DNA from: Allorhodopirellula heiligendammensis
Lineage (GTDB): Bacteria; Planctomycetota; Planctomycetia; Pirellulales; Pirellulaceae
Direction: 5' to 3'
NCBI RefSeq assembly: GCF_007860105.1
Contig: NZ_SJPU01000003.1
Span: 62,001 to 126,000, forward strand
Length of the DNA: 64,000 bases
Under the pieces are notes generated by a model, which was not told the DNA's origin, did not search any database, and was given only the letters and a program-made list of their open reading frames with translations. The position numbers were made by a program, and so were the translations under genes. Positions 9,442 to 18,740 of this stretch are shown in pieces. The stretch's first letter is position 1. Every line of letters begins with the position of its first letter.

Positions 9442-12400
9442 ATGGGTGACGCGATCGGGCGCAACTGCGGTCTGGCGTGTTGGTGGCTGATGGGCGTTTT
9501 TCTCATCGCTCCGTGTGAGGCTGCCGACGTTGCATCGGCGCAGCTACGGGACTTAGCCAGCCCCGAGGAGCTGGAGTTCTTTGAGAAGGCGGTTCGCCCG
9601 CTGCTTGTGGAGCATTGTTACGAGTGCCACAGTACCAAATCGGAAAAGCTGCAGGCGGGATTGTTGGTTGATAGTCGAGCGTCGTTACTCGAGGGCGGCG
9701 ATTCCGGGGCTGCCGTGGTGCCGGGCGACGTGGACGGAAGCTTGTTCATCGAAGCGGTGCGGTATGAGTCGTACGAGATGCCCCCCGAGGGGAAACTCGC
9801 GGACGCCGAAATTCAGACGTTCGAACGATGGATCGAAATGGGCGCGCCGTGGCCCGAGGAAGCCGCACCGACTGCATCGGCGGCGCGACCTGAGTTCGAT
9901 TTGGAGGATCGTAGAAATCAACACTGGTCATGGCAGCCCATCCAGCGAGTCGCCCCGCCGCACGAGCACAGCGGGTGGTCGCGAGATGAAATCGATCAAT
10001 TTGTCTTCGCTCGGCTCGACCAGGAGGGGTTACAGCCTGCCCCTGATGCGGATCGTCACGTCCTGATGCGACGATTGTATTTCGATTTAATTGGGCTGCC
10101 GCCAACGCCCGCACAAGCTGCTGAGTTCCTAGCACAGCCGGGCCCGCACGCGGTTACTGAGCTCGTTGATAAGTTATTGGTATCGGAGCAATTTGGTGAA
10201 CACTGGGCACGGCATTGGCTCGACCTCGTTCGCTACGCGGAATCGCGTGGTCACGAGTTTGATAATGATGCGCCGAATGCCTATCAATACCGAGACTACG
10301 TGATCCGTGCACTCAATGCCGACGTGCCATATGACCAGTTCGTGCGAGAGCAGATCGCGGGTGACTTGCTTCCCCAGCCGCGTCTAAATCGGGAGTCTGG
10401 ATTCAACGAATCGATTCTGGGCACTGGCTTCTGGCATCTCGGTGAGTGGGTGCATTCACCAGTTGATATTCGCAAAGACGAGAGTGACCGTTTTGACAAC
10501 ATGATCGACGTGATGTCCAAAACGTTCTTGGGGGTGACCGTCGCCTGCGCACGGTGTCACGATCATAAATTCGATGCGATTTCGACGGCAGACTACTATT
10601 CGCTGAGCGGATTCCTGCAGAGCAGCGATTATCGGCAGGTGCGGTTTGAATCCATCGAGCATAATGCACGTGTCGCCGATGAGCTCAATGAGTTGGACGC
10701 TAAGTATCGTGCCATCATCGAGTCGTCGATTGAGAATAGTGGGTTCATTGATCAGACGCCCAAGCTTAGTGACGACGCTGCGGCTGCGATCGTCGTTGAT
10801 TATGAGGCGGTCGAGCCGATTGACTACCTTCAAGACGGATTCATTTTTGGCGGGCACCCCCGTCACGCGGGTGAGCCTGGACTGACAGTTACCGGCGGTG
10901 AACCAACGATTCAGTTCTCTCGTGTTAGTGCCGCCGTAAGCGATCGCTTCTGGGATGGACTCGAGTCGGTTTCCGGTCCCGTGACGAGTGACAAGAGCTC
11001 GCTCGCGAAAATTCCGCGTTCTGGTCGTACTCTGCATACGCCGTCGTTCGAAGTCCGACATGGCAATGTCGCCGCCCGCGTAGAGGGGCGTGGTCACGTG
11101 TTCGCTTGCGTGGATTCACATCGGATGGTTGCCGGACCGCTACACGGCGAAGTTATCCGGCCTATCAAAGAGAAAAATGCCTGGGTGGAACTCGATCTGA
11201 GCCGCTATATTGGGCACCGTGTCCATCTGGAGTTCACGCCTGCAGTGGATGCTGACCTTAAGGTTTCCGCCGTCACGGATGGCGCGACCACCGAGGTTCG
11301 AAAAGAGCTCGACGAGCGGGCGAAAACACTCGGCGATGCAGTGACAGATTTTGAGTCGGAGGTTCGTAAGCGTCTCGGTGATCAATGGGAGTCACTGACA
11401 GCCGATTGGGCGAAAGAACGCGAACAACTGAGCGACCAGGTGATGCGTCGCTCGGAGCTCGCGATCGCGATGATCGATGGGGATGGTGAAGACGATCACG
11501 TGTTGATCCGAGGCAATTCTGCCAAGCCTGGCGATCTCGAACCCCGCCATTTTTTAACCGCGATTAGTGGCTCAGCACCGATCGAGATACCTCAGGGTAG
11601 CGGTCGTTTGCAGCTCGCCGAGCACATCACGGCAGCCGATAATCCGCTGACCCGTCGTGTCATCGTCAATCGCATTTGGCATTACTTGTTCGGTCGTGGA
11701 ATTGTGCCGACCACCGACGACTTTGGAGTCCTTGGTCAGTTACCAACCCATCCTGAGTTGCTCGACTATCTCGCGACGGAGTTTGCCGAGGATGGCCAAA
11801 GTATCCAGCGTATGATTCGCCGGATCGTGCTGTCGCGGACCTACCAGATGGCCAGTAACACGACACCAGCGGCCGTGGCCGCTGATCCGAAGAACTTGCT
11901 CTGGCATCACCGACCCATCAAACGGCTCGAGGGTGAGACGATTCGTGATGCCCTGTTGGTGTTATCGGGGCGACTGGATGCCACCATGTACGGCCCATCG
12001 GTACCCGTATATCTGACGTCGTTTATGGATGGACGGGGGCGGCCACCGCACAGTGGGCCGCTCGATGGAGCGGGGCGACGTTCCATTTACACGGCTGTCC
12101 GTCGCAATTTTCTCTCACCTTTCATGACCACGTTTGATGCGCCCACACCGTTCAGCACGATGGGCCGTCGAAATGTATCCAATGTGCCGGCGCAAGCTCT
12201 GATTCTTATGAACGATCCTCTCGTCGTGGAACTGGCGCGGGATTGGGCAGCTCGTGGCATCCAGCAATTTCCTCAGCCCCGTAACCGGATCAACTGGATG
12301 TTTCAGTCTGCCTTCGCTCGCCCAGCGAGCGCCCAAGAGCTCCAGCTCGCAGCGGACTACATCGATGCCCAGTCCGCGGCTCGTGAACTCGACACCAATT

Positions 12401-12468
12401 CGCTCGACGTGTGGGCCGACCTTGCTCACGCGTTGGTTAACGCAAAAGAATTTATCTATATTCCATGA
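9442..12468 (+). CDS. Planctomycete cytochrome protein, PSCyt1-DUF1549-DUF1553
   Basis: The product is 1008 residues. After a signal peptide (CGLACWWLMGVFLIAPCEAA) comes a PSCyt1 domain with one c-type haem site, CYECH at residues 59-63; then DUF1549 (about 160-395, with RRLYFDLIGLPPTPAQA and FGEHWARHWLDLVRYAES) and DUF1553 (about 724-1008, with NPLTRRVIVNRIWHYLFG and FSTMGRRNVSNVPAQAL). This architecture is almost confined to planctomycetes and related phyla and is nearly always paired with a DUF1501 gene, as here with a 4-base ATGA overlap. The biochemical role is unproven; polysaccharide oxidation or electron transfer is suggested. GAGG at 9430-9433 supports this ATG; an ATG at 9406 and a longer frame from 9331 are alternatives. 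Confidence 0.92.
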   Translation: MGDAIGRNCGLACWWLMGVFLIAPCEAADVASAQLRDLASPEELEFFEKAVRPLLVEHCYECHSTKSEKLQAGLLVDSRASLLEGGDSGAAVVPGDVDGSLFIEAVRYESYEMPPEGKLADAEIQTFERWIEMGAPWPEEAAPTASAARPEFDLEDRRNQHWSWQPIQRVAPPHEHSGWSRDEIDQFVFARLDQEGLQPAPDADRHVLMRRLYFDLIGLPPTPAQAAEFLAQPGPHAVTELVDKLLVSEQFGEHWARHWLDLVRYAESRGHEFDNDAPNAYQYRDYVIRALNADVPYDQFVREQIAGDLLPQPRLNRESGFNESILGTGFWHLGEWVHSPVDIRKDESDRFDNMIDVMSKTFLGVTVACARCHDHKFDAISTADYYSLSGFLQSSDYRQVRFESIEHNARVADELNELDAKYRAIIESSIENSGFIDQTPKLSDDAAAAIVVDYEAVEPIDYLQDGFIFGGHPRHAGEPGLTVTGGEPTIQFSRVSAAVSDRFWDGLESVSGPVTSDKSSLAKIPRSGRTLHTPSFEVRHGNVAARVEGRGHVFACVDSHRMVAGPLHGEVIRPIKEKNAWVELDLSRYIGHRVHLEFTPAVDADLKVSAVTDGATTEVRKELDERAKTLGDAVTDFESEVRKRLGDQWESLTADWAKEREQLSDQVMRRSELAIAMIDGDGEDDHVLIRGNSAKPGDLEPRHFLTAISGSAPIEIPQGSGRLQLAEHITAADNPLTRRVIVNRIWHYLFGRGIVPTTDDFGVLGQLPTHPELLDYLATEFAEDGQSIQRMIRRIVLSRTYQMASNTTPAAVAADPKNLLWHHRPIKRLEGETIRDALLVLSGRLDATMYGPSVPVYLTSFMDGRGRPPHSGPLDGAGRRSIYTAVRRNFLSPFMTTFDAPTPFSTMGRRNVSNVPAQALILMNDPLVVELARDWAARGIQQFPQPRNRINWMFQSAFARPASAQELQLAADYIDAQSAARELDTNSLDVWADLAHALVNAKEFIYIP

Positions 12469-13913
12469 AGACATCATCTCCCTTTCCCTGCCGCCGACTG
12501 CAGTCCCAACCGGTCACTCGGCGCCAGATGCTTACCCAGTGCGCTGGCGGCTTTGGGGCCCTGGCATTATCCGCCCTGCAGCGGCAGCCCGCTTTCGCTG
12601 CCCAAGACAGTTCCGCCTCTCGAGCCGGGCATGGGCCGCACCATCAAGTGCGTGCCAAAAACGTGATTTTCCTGTATATGGACGGCGGACCCTCGCAGAT
12701 CGACACGTTTGATCCCAAGCCGCTGTTGACGAAATTTGACGGCAAAGATCCCAGTAAGTTATTTGATGTCGAACCGACCCAGTTCAACAACAATGGCAAC
12801 GTGCTGGCGAGTCCATGGAAGTTTCATTCGTACGGCAAATCGGGGATCCCTGTCAGTGATCTGTTTCCCAACATTGCTAAGTGCGTCGACGAATTGGCAG
12901 TGATTCGCTCGATGGTGTCGGAGTTCCCCGAGCATTCGTTTGCGAATTACTTTTTGCACACCGGCAGCGGATTGCAGGGGCGGCCGAGTATGGGGGCGTG
13001 GGTGAATTATGGGCTCGGTAGCGAGTGCGAGAATTTGCCTGGATTTGTCGTCATCAATGGTGGTTTGATCCCACCGGGTGGTCTGGATTGTTTTGGCAGC
13101 GGTTTCCTGCCGGCAAGTTACCAAGGTTCGATTTTCAAACCATCCGGCAGTGGCGTAGCCAATATCTCGCCCACCGAACCCAATGGCCAACAGCAACGCA
13201 GCAAACTTGACTTGATACGCCAGCTTGATGACATTGCCGTCGAGCGGGATGGCGAACATGACAGCATCGATTCTGCAATCCGCAACTATGAACTGGCCTA
13301 TGCGATGCAGATGGCTGTACCGCAGGTCATGTCATTGGCGGATGAACCCGCCCATTTGCAACGCATGTACGGTATGGAGTCCAAGTACGAACCTACTCGT
13401 ATTTATGCGGCCCAGTGCATGATCGCACGGCGGATGATCGAGCAGGGAGTGCGGTTCATTGAACTGACGTGCCCGCAGGTCGGTGGCGACCGCTGGGATC
13501 AACACAGTAACCTGAAGCAGGGCCACGAGAACAACGCGCAGGCGGTCGACCAGCCAATTGCAGCGTTGTTGCAAGACCTTCGTGCCCGCGGCATGCTCGA
13601 TGACACTTTAGTCGTTTGGGCAGGAGAGTTTGGACGCACACCGTTCGCACAGGGGGCTAACGGGCGCGATCATAATCCGTTTGGATTCACGGTCTGGATG
13701 GCGGGCGGAGGAGTGAAGCCGGGTACCGTCTACGGAGCAACCGACGAATGGGGCTACAAAGCGATCGAAAACCGCGTGGAAATCCATGACTTGCACGCGA
13801 CGATGCTGCACCTGATGGGCGTTGATCATACCCGTTCGACCTTTCGCTTTGGTGGCCGTGACATGCGTTTGACGGACGTCAAAGGAAACGTGATTCACGA
13901 CGTCATCTCTTAG
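12465..13913 (+). CDS. DUF1501 sulfatase-like protein with Tat signal
   Basis: The product is 482 residues. The N-terminus has a twin-arginine signal (VTRRQMLTQCAGGFGALALS), so it should be exported folded. The body carries the DUF1501 features: FLYMDGGPSQIDTFDPKP, GRPSMGAWVNYGLG, RMIEQGVRFIELT and GEFGRTPF followed by NGRDHNPFGFTVWMAGGG. The family belongs to the alkaline-phosphatase/sulfatase fold, but no member here shows a formylglycine CxPxR site, so the catalytic type is uncertain. The start codon overlaps the stop of the PSCyt1 gene (ATGA), indicating translational coupling; the two are expected to function together at the cell surface. Confidence 0.93.
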   Translation: MKTSSPFPCRRLQSQPVTRRQMLTQCAGGFGALALSALQRQPAFAAQDSSASRAGHGPHHQVRAKNVIFLYMDGGPSQIDTFDPKPLLTKFDGKDPSKLFDVEPTQFNNNGNVLASPWKFHSYGKSGIPVSDLFPNIAKCVDELAVIRSMVSEFPEHSFANYFLHTGSGLQGRPSMGAWVNYGLGSECENLPGFVVINGGLIPPGGLDCFGSGFLPASYQGSIFKPSGSGVANISPTEPNGQQQRSKLDLIRQLDDIAVERDGEHDSIDSAIRNYELAYAMQMAVPQVMSLADEPAHLQRMYGMESKYEPTRIYAAQCMIARRMIEQGVRFIELTCPQVGGDRWDQHSNLKQGHENNAQAVDQPIAALLQDLRARGMLDDTLVVWAGEFGRTPFAQGANGRDHNPFGFTVWMAGGGVKPGTVYGATDEWGYKAIENRVEIHDLHATMLHLMGVDHTRSTFRFGGRDMRLTDVKGNVIHDVIS

Positions 13914-13954
13914 CTGCCTATTGAATCACTACCTTGGTGATGCAATTGTGAGCC

Positions 13955-14007
13955 GAGTGCGGTAAGGCACCGGACAGCGTCGCCAGCCCGGTCGCCTAGG
14001 CACACTC
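13955..14007 (+). terminator. Possible hairpin after the DUF1501 gene
   Basis: GAGTG...AGGC.ACCGG on the left pairs imperfectly with CCGGT.GCCT...CACTC on the right. No T-run follows, so this may be a Rho-dependent or merely structural element. Confidence 0.28.
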
Positions 14008-14111
14008 AGTCAACAGTCCGTCAAGCTTCCTAACAGCACTGTCGGATGAAATTGCTCGAGGGACATCTTGATAGGCCGAGTCGTCCGTCCAAGTCACAAT
14101 GAGAATATGAG

Positions 14112-14993
14112 ATGCGCCATTGTCAAAATGCAATGTACTCCTCGACCAAGGCCATGATCCTGCTGGGGATGATCATGGTGATCGCGATGCCAGTGTGGAG
14201 TACCTCCGACGGCCCCGTCAGGCGTCTCTGCGCGTCCGAAAAAGAATTGGCAATCCATGGGAACATGAATGAATTGCCTTCGGGTGAATTGGGACGAGTC
14301 GTGCAGCTTGGGCACGACATCGTTGAAAACACGAAAGACCACCCGCTATCGAAACCCTTCGTCGGCAATTCGCTCAATTGCACATCGTGTCACCTGGATT
14401 CTGGCAAGCATCCCGAGGCCGCCAGTTTTCTCGGCATCGCGACGGCATATCCGGCGTGGTCGCCGCGCGAGCAACGCGTGATTACTCTGCAGGATCGGAT
14501 TCTGAATTGTTTCATGCGCAGCCAGCATGGAACCCGTCCACCACTGGGCAGCGAGGTCTCCGTCGCAATTACCACTTACATCACCTGGTTGTCGAACGGC
14601 CAAGCGATACAGCAGAATCCAGCTAAGCCGCTCGGGCCACGTCATGTGCCCCGGATAACCGCAGAAGACGGCAGTGAGCTTAAGGGCAATGTGCAGCGAG
14701 GAGAGGTACTCTATGCCGATCACTGTGCCTCATGCCATGCTGATGATGGCGTCGGTGGCGATGATGGGCCACCGGTATGGGGTGATCAATCGTACAACGA
14801 TGGCGCCGGACTGAGTCGCGAAGACAAACTCGCGTCGTGGTTAAAGGTCGCCATGCCGCTGGACGACCCGTATCTGACCAACCAGGAAGCATTTGACATC
14901 GCGGCGTTCGTCAACAGCCATGATCGTCCGCGATTCGAGCTTCAAAATCATCTGCCGAGTCCGCAAGGCCTCGGCCAATACAACGCGAAGTAG
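14112..14993 (+). CDS. Dihaem c-type cytochrome, thiosulfate dehydrogenase (TsdA)-like
   Basis: The product is 293 residues with an N-terminal hydrophobic signal (about residues 14-30). Haem site 1 is CTSCH (Cys90-His94) and haem site 2 is CASCH (Cys205-His209). The segment DRILNCFMRS around Cys133 matches the region that supplies the unusual Cys axial ligand to haem 1 in TsdA, and AMPLDDP offers a Met ligand for haem 2. TsdA enzymes interconvert thiosulfate and tetrathionate in the periplasm. The context (DUF3365 haem protein, MOSC and GlcG proteins) fits redox or sulfur chemistry but does not prove the substrate. Met15 is a plausible alternative start. It converges on the GlcG-META gene, sharing a hairpin. 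Confidence 0.8.
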   Translation: MRHCQNAMYSSTKAMILLGMIMVIAMPVWSTSDGPVRRLCASEKELAIHGNMNELPSGELGRVVQLGHDIVENTKDHPLSKPFVGNSLNCTSCHLDSGKHPEAASFLGIATAYPAWSPREQRVITLQDRILNCFMRSQHGTRPPLGSEVSVAITTYITWLSNGQAIQQNPAKPLGPRHVPRITAEDGSELKGNVQRGEVLYADHCASCHADDGVGGDDGPPVWGDQSYNDGAGLSREDKLASWLKVAMPLDDPYLTNQEAFDIAAFVNSHDRPRFELQNHLPSPQGLGQYNAK

Positions 14994-15024
14994 GTTGATA
15001 CATACCTTCGATCCGCGTCTCTAT

Positions 15025-15045
15025 ATACGTCATCTCGTGACGTAT
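15025..15045 (+). terminator. Hairpin between two converging genes
   Basis: ATACGTCA, loop TCTCG, TGACGTAT form a perfect 8-bp stem followed by TTC. It lies 31 bases after the dihaem cytochrome stop and overlaps the stop codon of the opposite GlcG-META gene, so it may end transcription from the left. Confidence 0.45.
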
Positions 15046-15971
15046 TTCGAAGCACGCAACAGTTCATTCCAGTCTCCGTCGAACAGGTGCAGCAAATCTT
15101 TGTCGTCGATCTTGTAGCGCGTCACTTTGCCGAGCGCGTTCAAGAATTGTTGTTCTTGATCCATTAATGCGGGTGGTCCGGCGCGGCGTGTTGCGCCCAT
15201 TTTTCCAAATTGAATTTGGTCCCCTGCGATGGTTGCCTTGCCGAAATAGCGATTGACAGACGTATTGCCCGAGACCGAGCCATCGGCTGCGATCTCAAGT
15301 GTGGGTTCGGCCAGTTCGACAACACCATGACCGTCGATATCCACAATCACCCAGTTGCCAAACACAGTGTTTTCCTTCGTAGTTGGGGGCCCTTGGACGC
15401 TCTGGTCCGCATCAGTGAGCGATTGAGTGACTGCCGCGATGCCTGCTGCGGCGACCTCAGCATCCTGTTCGCCCGTCGCACCTCCGACCCCGATAGCACC
15501 GATCACCTGATCGTCCAGGACGATCGGTATGCCGCCCCGGAGTGTTGTGAATTTGCCACCACTTGCCGTCGCCGCATTCTCCAAAGCGAGACTCAAGTGC
15601 ACGCCACTGAGTTGGTCTCCGCCTAAAGGCCCAGTGGGTTGGCGGTGAGTCGCCGCGGAAACTGCCTTGGTGATTGCCGTGTAAATGCTGCTTGGACGAG
15701 CACCGTCCATGCGAGCAAACGCCAGCAAGTGTCCGCCGTCATCCACCACGGCGATGTTGGACTGCACTCCCATCTGCTCGGCCTGTATCTGGGCCGCAGC
15801 AATGACCCGCTGGGCACCTGCCAACGTGAGTCTCGCGACATCGCGACGTACCAAGGGCTGCTCTTTGTCAGCTGAAGCCGATTGAGCAGAGGCGGTCGCG
15901 GTGCCGATCAGCAGTAACGCAGCAACAAAAAAATTCTGTCTCGTTGAAATGCAACCGAGAGTTTGAAACAT
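15030..15971 (-). CDS. Exported GlcG/HbpS-type haem-binding domain fused to a META domain
   Basis: The product is 313 residues. A signal peptide ends near ATASAQS (residue 30). Residues about 40-188 are a GlcG/DUF336 domain (LTLAGAQRVIAAAQIQAEQM, NIAVVDDGGHLLAFARMDGA, GGIPIVLDDQVIGAIGVGGA). Residues about 195-313 read as a META/HslJ domain (NTVFGNWVIVDIDG, LEIAADGSVSGNTSVNRYFG, QQFLNALGKVTRYKI). GlcG-type domains bind haem or serve as extracellular sensors; META domains occur in lipoproteins linked to stress. Their fusion is unusual. It may sense or sequester haem near the neighbouring cytochromes, but this is inference. It is on the same strand as the MOSC and DUF3365 genes upstream. Confidence 0.85.
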   Translation of the reverse strand: MFQTLGCISTRQNFFVAALLLIGTATASAQSASADKEQPLVRRDVARLTLAGAQRVIAAAQIQAEQMGVQSNIAVVDDGGHLLAFARMDGARPSSIYTAITKAVSAATHRQPTGPLGGDQLSGVHLSLALENAATASGGKFTTLRGGIPIVLDDQVIGAIGVGGATGEQDAEVAAAGIAAVTQSLTDADQSVQGPPTTKENTVFGNWVIVDIDGHGVVELAEPTLEIAADGSVSGNTSVNRYFGKATIAGDQIQFGKMGATRRAGPPALMDQEQQFLNALGKVTRYKIDDKDLLHLFDGDWNELLRASKYVTR

Positions 15972-16067
15972 TGGAAAATCCTTTCATGTGGAGACAAAGC
16001 CGTCCGCTGGATCCGCGAACAAATCACTCAAAATCTGTGGGCGTTCTAGATTAGGTGTACCGCGCGT

Positions 16068-16748
16068 TCAAGCTCCGTCTAAACGAGCAATTGCATTCGG
16101 GGGCGATTTTCGTTCGACACGCCGGTTCAGCGTATCCTTCCAACTGGGCGATAGCGTCGGCAGTGAGGCAAGTTCCTTCGCCGCGATCAGGTCACTGCGA
16201 TCATGGTGCATGATTCGGTTTGCCTCGGCGATCGTCCAGTCTGGGTGTGGGCGTTCGGCGAGCCTCATGGGCATGCCCTGTTGAACAACGCCCTCAACGA
16301 GGACGCGGAGATACCAGCCCGTTCGTCCGCTTTGCTGGACCTGGAGGGCAAGATCCTTGATACCCCAGCGGCGCGCTAGTTTCCAACACGGCTGGCGTGG
16401 CTGGGACACTTCCACCGTGGCGGACCCAATCGTCCACACGTCGCCAATGCAAACTTCGTTCTCGACCAGTCCGTCGAGGGTGAAGTTCTCACCGAAATCA
16501 CCGCCGGTGAGTTCGGGTATCCGGAGTGTTTCACGCCACCACGGGTAGTGACTCGCGGGATAGACGCACACCGCTTTATGCGTACCGCCATGATGCACGC
16601 GATCGCTTTGACCGTCGCCGTCCAGATTGGTCGCTCCCAACCAGAGTGATTCAGACACGGATTGTTTCAGAAAGCCCGAGGTCCACGGCTTCTCTCCTGG
16701 AATTTCTTGCGGTAGGCCGACTTGAATGGAACGGACGAATACTTGCAT
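16068..16748 (-). CDS. MOSC-domain protein (YiiM-like)
   Basis: The product is 226 residues without a signal peptide. It shows the YiiM arrangement: TSGFLKQSV near the start, DGDGQSDRVHHGGTHKAVCVYP, GDFGENFTLDGL, NEVCIGDVWTIGSATVEVSQPRQPC with the conserved Cys, and the C-terminal 3-alpha segment LAERPHPDWTIAEANRIMH. MOSC proteins transfer or bind molybdenum-bound sulfur; YiiM reduces N-hydroxylated base analogues with the molybdenum cofactor. The role here is thus probably detoxification of N-hydroxy compounds. It lies 38 bases before the DUF3365 gene stop and may share its transcript. Confidence 0.9.
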   Translation of the reverse strand: MQVFVRSIQVGLPQEIPGEKPWTSGFLKQSVSESLWLGATNLDGDGQSDRVHHGGTHKAVCVYPASHYPWWRETLRIPELTGGDFGENFTLDGLVENEVCIGDVWTIGSATVEVSQPRQPCWKLARRWGIKDLALQVQQSGRTGWYLRVLVEGVVQQGMPMRLAERPHPDWTIAEANRIMHHDRSDLIAAKELASLPTLSPSWKDTLNRRVERKSPPNAIARLDGA

Positions 16749-16785
16749 AAGAATCTACTTGCGTGAAAATCGCTCCCGGAAAGAT

Positions 16786-17325
16786 TTACTCACCGCTCAA
16801 GTTCAATGGCATCGAGATCGTTAAACCCGCTGTACGGTCTTCCGTGCTGAGGCGATGTTTGACATGACACTTCAAGCATTGAGATGCCAATCGAATCGGG
16901 CCGGCGAAACGGTACCGGTCCTCTTGCACCTCTTCGTAGCGCGGTGCATCAGCACGGAGTGCCTTCACCGCCGCACGTTCGAACTCGTCTTGGGGGAGGT
17001 GATCGACATTCAGGTTGTCTGTTTCGACGATCAACCACTTTAACTTAACTTGATAAGTTTCTTCCAATTCCGCGAAGACATCTTCGAGCGACCCCGAAGG
17101 GATGGCACTGGGGTTGTCCTCATCAAAGTAGTCGCGATGGACGACCTGTAGTGTCCCGTGGATCAGCTCGTGAAGTAGTCGGGCTCGGCCATGCGCCTCG
17201 GCGACTGTGGTCGGCCGCGATATCGAGTCATCGGCGACAACATCGGTAACCTCGTCGGCACGGAGGCTCATCAAGAGGACTGCCGAGCAGAGCATAATCA
17301 ACGCAAGTCGCATTGGATGTTTCAT
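16786..17325 (-). CDS. DUF3365 (Tll0287-like) periplasmic monohaem protein
   Basis: The product is 179 residues. A signal peptide (residues 1-22, ending SLRAD) is followed by a helical domain and one haem attachment site, CLKCH at residues 150-154, near the C-terminus. A segment FDEDNPSAIP and YRFAGPIRLASQCLKCH match the DUF3365 sensor or haem family, which in other bacteria is found alone or in front of histidine kinases and may report redox state. Here it is a stand-alone secreted protein. Along with the dihaem cytochrome 1.8 kb away it suggests a local group of periplasmic haem proteins. Confidence 0.82.
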   Translation of the reverse strand: MKHPMRLALIMLCSAVLLMSLRADEVTDVVADDSISRPTTVAEAHGRARLLHELIHGTLQVVHRDYFDEDNPSAIPSGSLEDVFAELEETYQVKLKWLIVETDNLNVDHLPQDEFERAAVKALRADAPRYEEVQEDRYRFAGPIRLASQCLKCHVKHRLSTEDRTAGLTISMPLNLSGE

Positions 17326-17461
17326 GTCAGATCCCTCAATCGGTACACGTAGACGAGTTTCCGCAATGCAAAGTGGCGACCGAGCGAAAACTAAAAAATC
17401 ACCATCAGGTATATGTTAGCTGAAGGCTTGTGACGCGTGAAAGGGGACCGGGCGAGTCCGA

Positions 17462-18232
17462 CTAAGAGCGAGTGTTTTCAGGTATTGTCCGGAGGGCTTT
17501 CGCGAGTGGGCAGTTTTTCATCGCCTCGGGATCGCCGCTGCGATATTTTTGCAGCAGACGACGAGACTCAGTCGCGAGTTGCCGACGGACTTCGCGCCGC
17601 TCACCCTTGATGCGGGCGATCGCCATGTTGTCGTAGGCCGTGGTTTGATGTCGCATCCAGGCAATCACAGCAGATTCTGCTCGCCGCTCGATTGGAATGC
17701 GTTCGGTCCGCGCCACTGTGCCGCTGCCGACAGGCGTCGCGTGCTCGGTGACGGCGTTGGAGAGTCGGTCGGCGATACTGCCATAGGTTGGGTTGAAGGC
17801 CAGAAACGCGGTCACGGCGGCCTTGAAATCTTCGACGTATTCTCCCTGTTTTTCATCCCGGCGGGTTTTGGCGGCGGCTTTGGATTTGGCGTATTGAGGC
17901 GTGCTGCGGGTCGCTTCCATGGACGCCCGGGCCGTTCGGATTTGGGCCGCGTCCGCCCACAGCCCTTGTGAAAACTCCCGCCGGCCCTTGCGTTCTTTGA
18001 CGGTCCATGTGGGCCCCGCCGCTTTGACCCGGCGCGTCACGCCAGCATCCCCGGGAGGTAGCAACTCCCAAGTGTCCGGTACGACGACCACCTCACCAGC
18101 GGGCAAGGTGATGCTGCGATCGTCAGGCCCGGGGCCAACAATCAGCGTCTGTTTCACCAGCGACACGTTGGGATTGGGATGAGGGTGATGAGATGGCGTT
18201 TTGGGTTTGGTCTTTGCTTTCGACTTGGGCAT
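17462..18232 (-). CDS. DUF2293 protein
   Basis: The product is 256 residues. The N-terminus is basic and low in complexity (MPKSKAKTKPKTPSHHPHP), followed by a small beta-domain (KQTLIVGPGPDDRSITLPAG) and then the DUF2293 block (about residues 120-235: FKAAVTAFLAFNPTYGSIA, RIPIERRAESAVIAWMRHQT, YDNMAIARIKGERREVRRQL). The function of DUF2293 is unknown; it is cytoplasmic and very basic, so nucleic-acid binding is conceivable. I start at the ATG at 18232, where the Lys-rich tail begins; the longer frame adds Pro-rich residues with no conservation I can see. Confidence 0.78.
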   Translation of the reverse strand: MPKSKAKTKPKTPSHHPHPNPNVSLVKQTLIVGPGPDDRSITLPAGEVVVVPDTWELLPPGDAGVTRRVKAAGPTWTVKERKGRREFSQGLWADAAQIRTARASMEATRSTPQYAKSKAAAKTRRDEKQGEYVEDFKAAVTAFLAFNPTYGSIADRLSNAVTEHATPVGSGTVARTERIPIERRAESAVIAWMRHQTTAYDNMAIARIKGERREVRRQLATESRRLLQKYRSGDPEAMKNCPLAKALRTIPENTRS

Positions 18233-18740
18233 GGAGGCAGGCAGCGAAAAGGGTTCTGAAGAGGCGATTAGGTCAGCGAGCGGTAGTGCACGCAAGGATC
18301 CCGCTAGCTGCGGGCAAGGCATAACTAGCCCCCTCACCTGGATGGGTCTGGGTGGGGGAGGGAACCAAAATGCCATTTCGAGCGTCAAAAGTGACAAAGT
18401 CGGAATAGTGGTCCCTACAGGAATATCGTGCACCTGCGTCGGACAAACTCACTCGAACACCATCTTTGATAGTGGCCGAGTGTCGGCCTGGGAACGTTAA
18501 TAAAGTGTTTTCGGACGGCGGGCAGTTGGACCGGGTGCTAGAGTTTTTTCGCTGGCACAACTGGAACTTAGCTGGGTGTTTGCGAAGACTGAGGTGAGTT
18601 ATCCGGTTGCCCAAACCCATCCGGCTGTGCTGAAATACCTTGTTGAACCGACGGTTATTCGTCGACTTTTCCGATATGTCCTGCGTTGCCATGCGATGGT
18701 GGCGGCAGGTACCACAAAAACCCTTGCAACGCGTTTGCCG
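18233..18740. other. 508-bp intergenic region between two divergent genes
   Basis: This region separates the DUF2293 gene from the giant surface-protein gene and should hold both promoters. The frame of the giant protein stays open to a GTG at 18576, but the leader begins at 18741. I see small GC-rich palindromes such as CCCGC-TAGCT-GCGGG near 18300 and no RNA gene. Confidence 0.5.
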
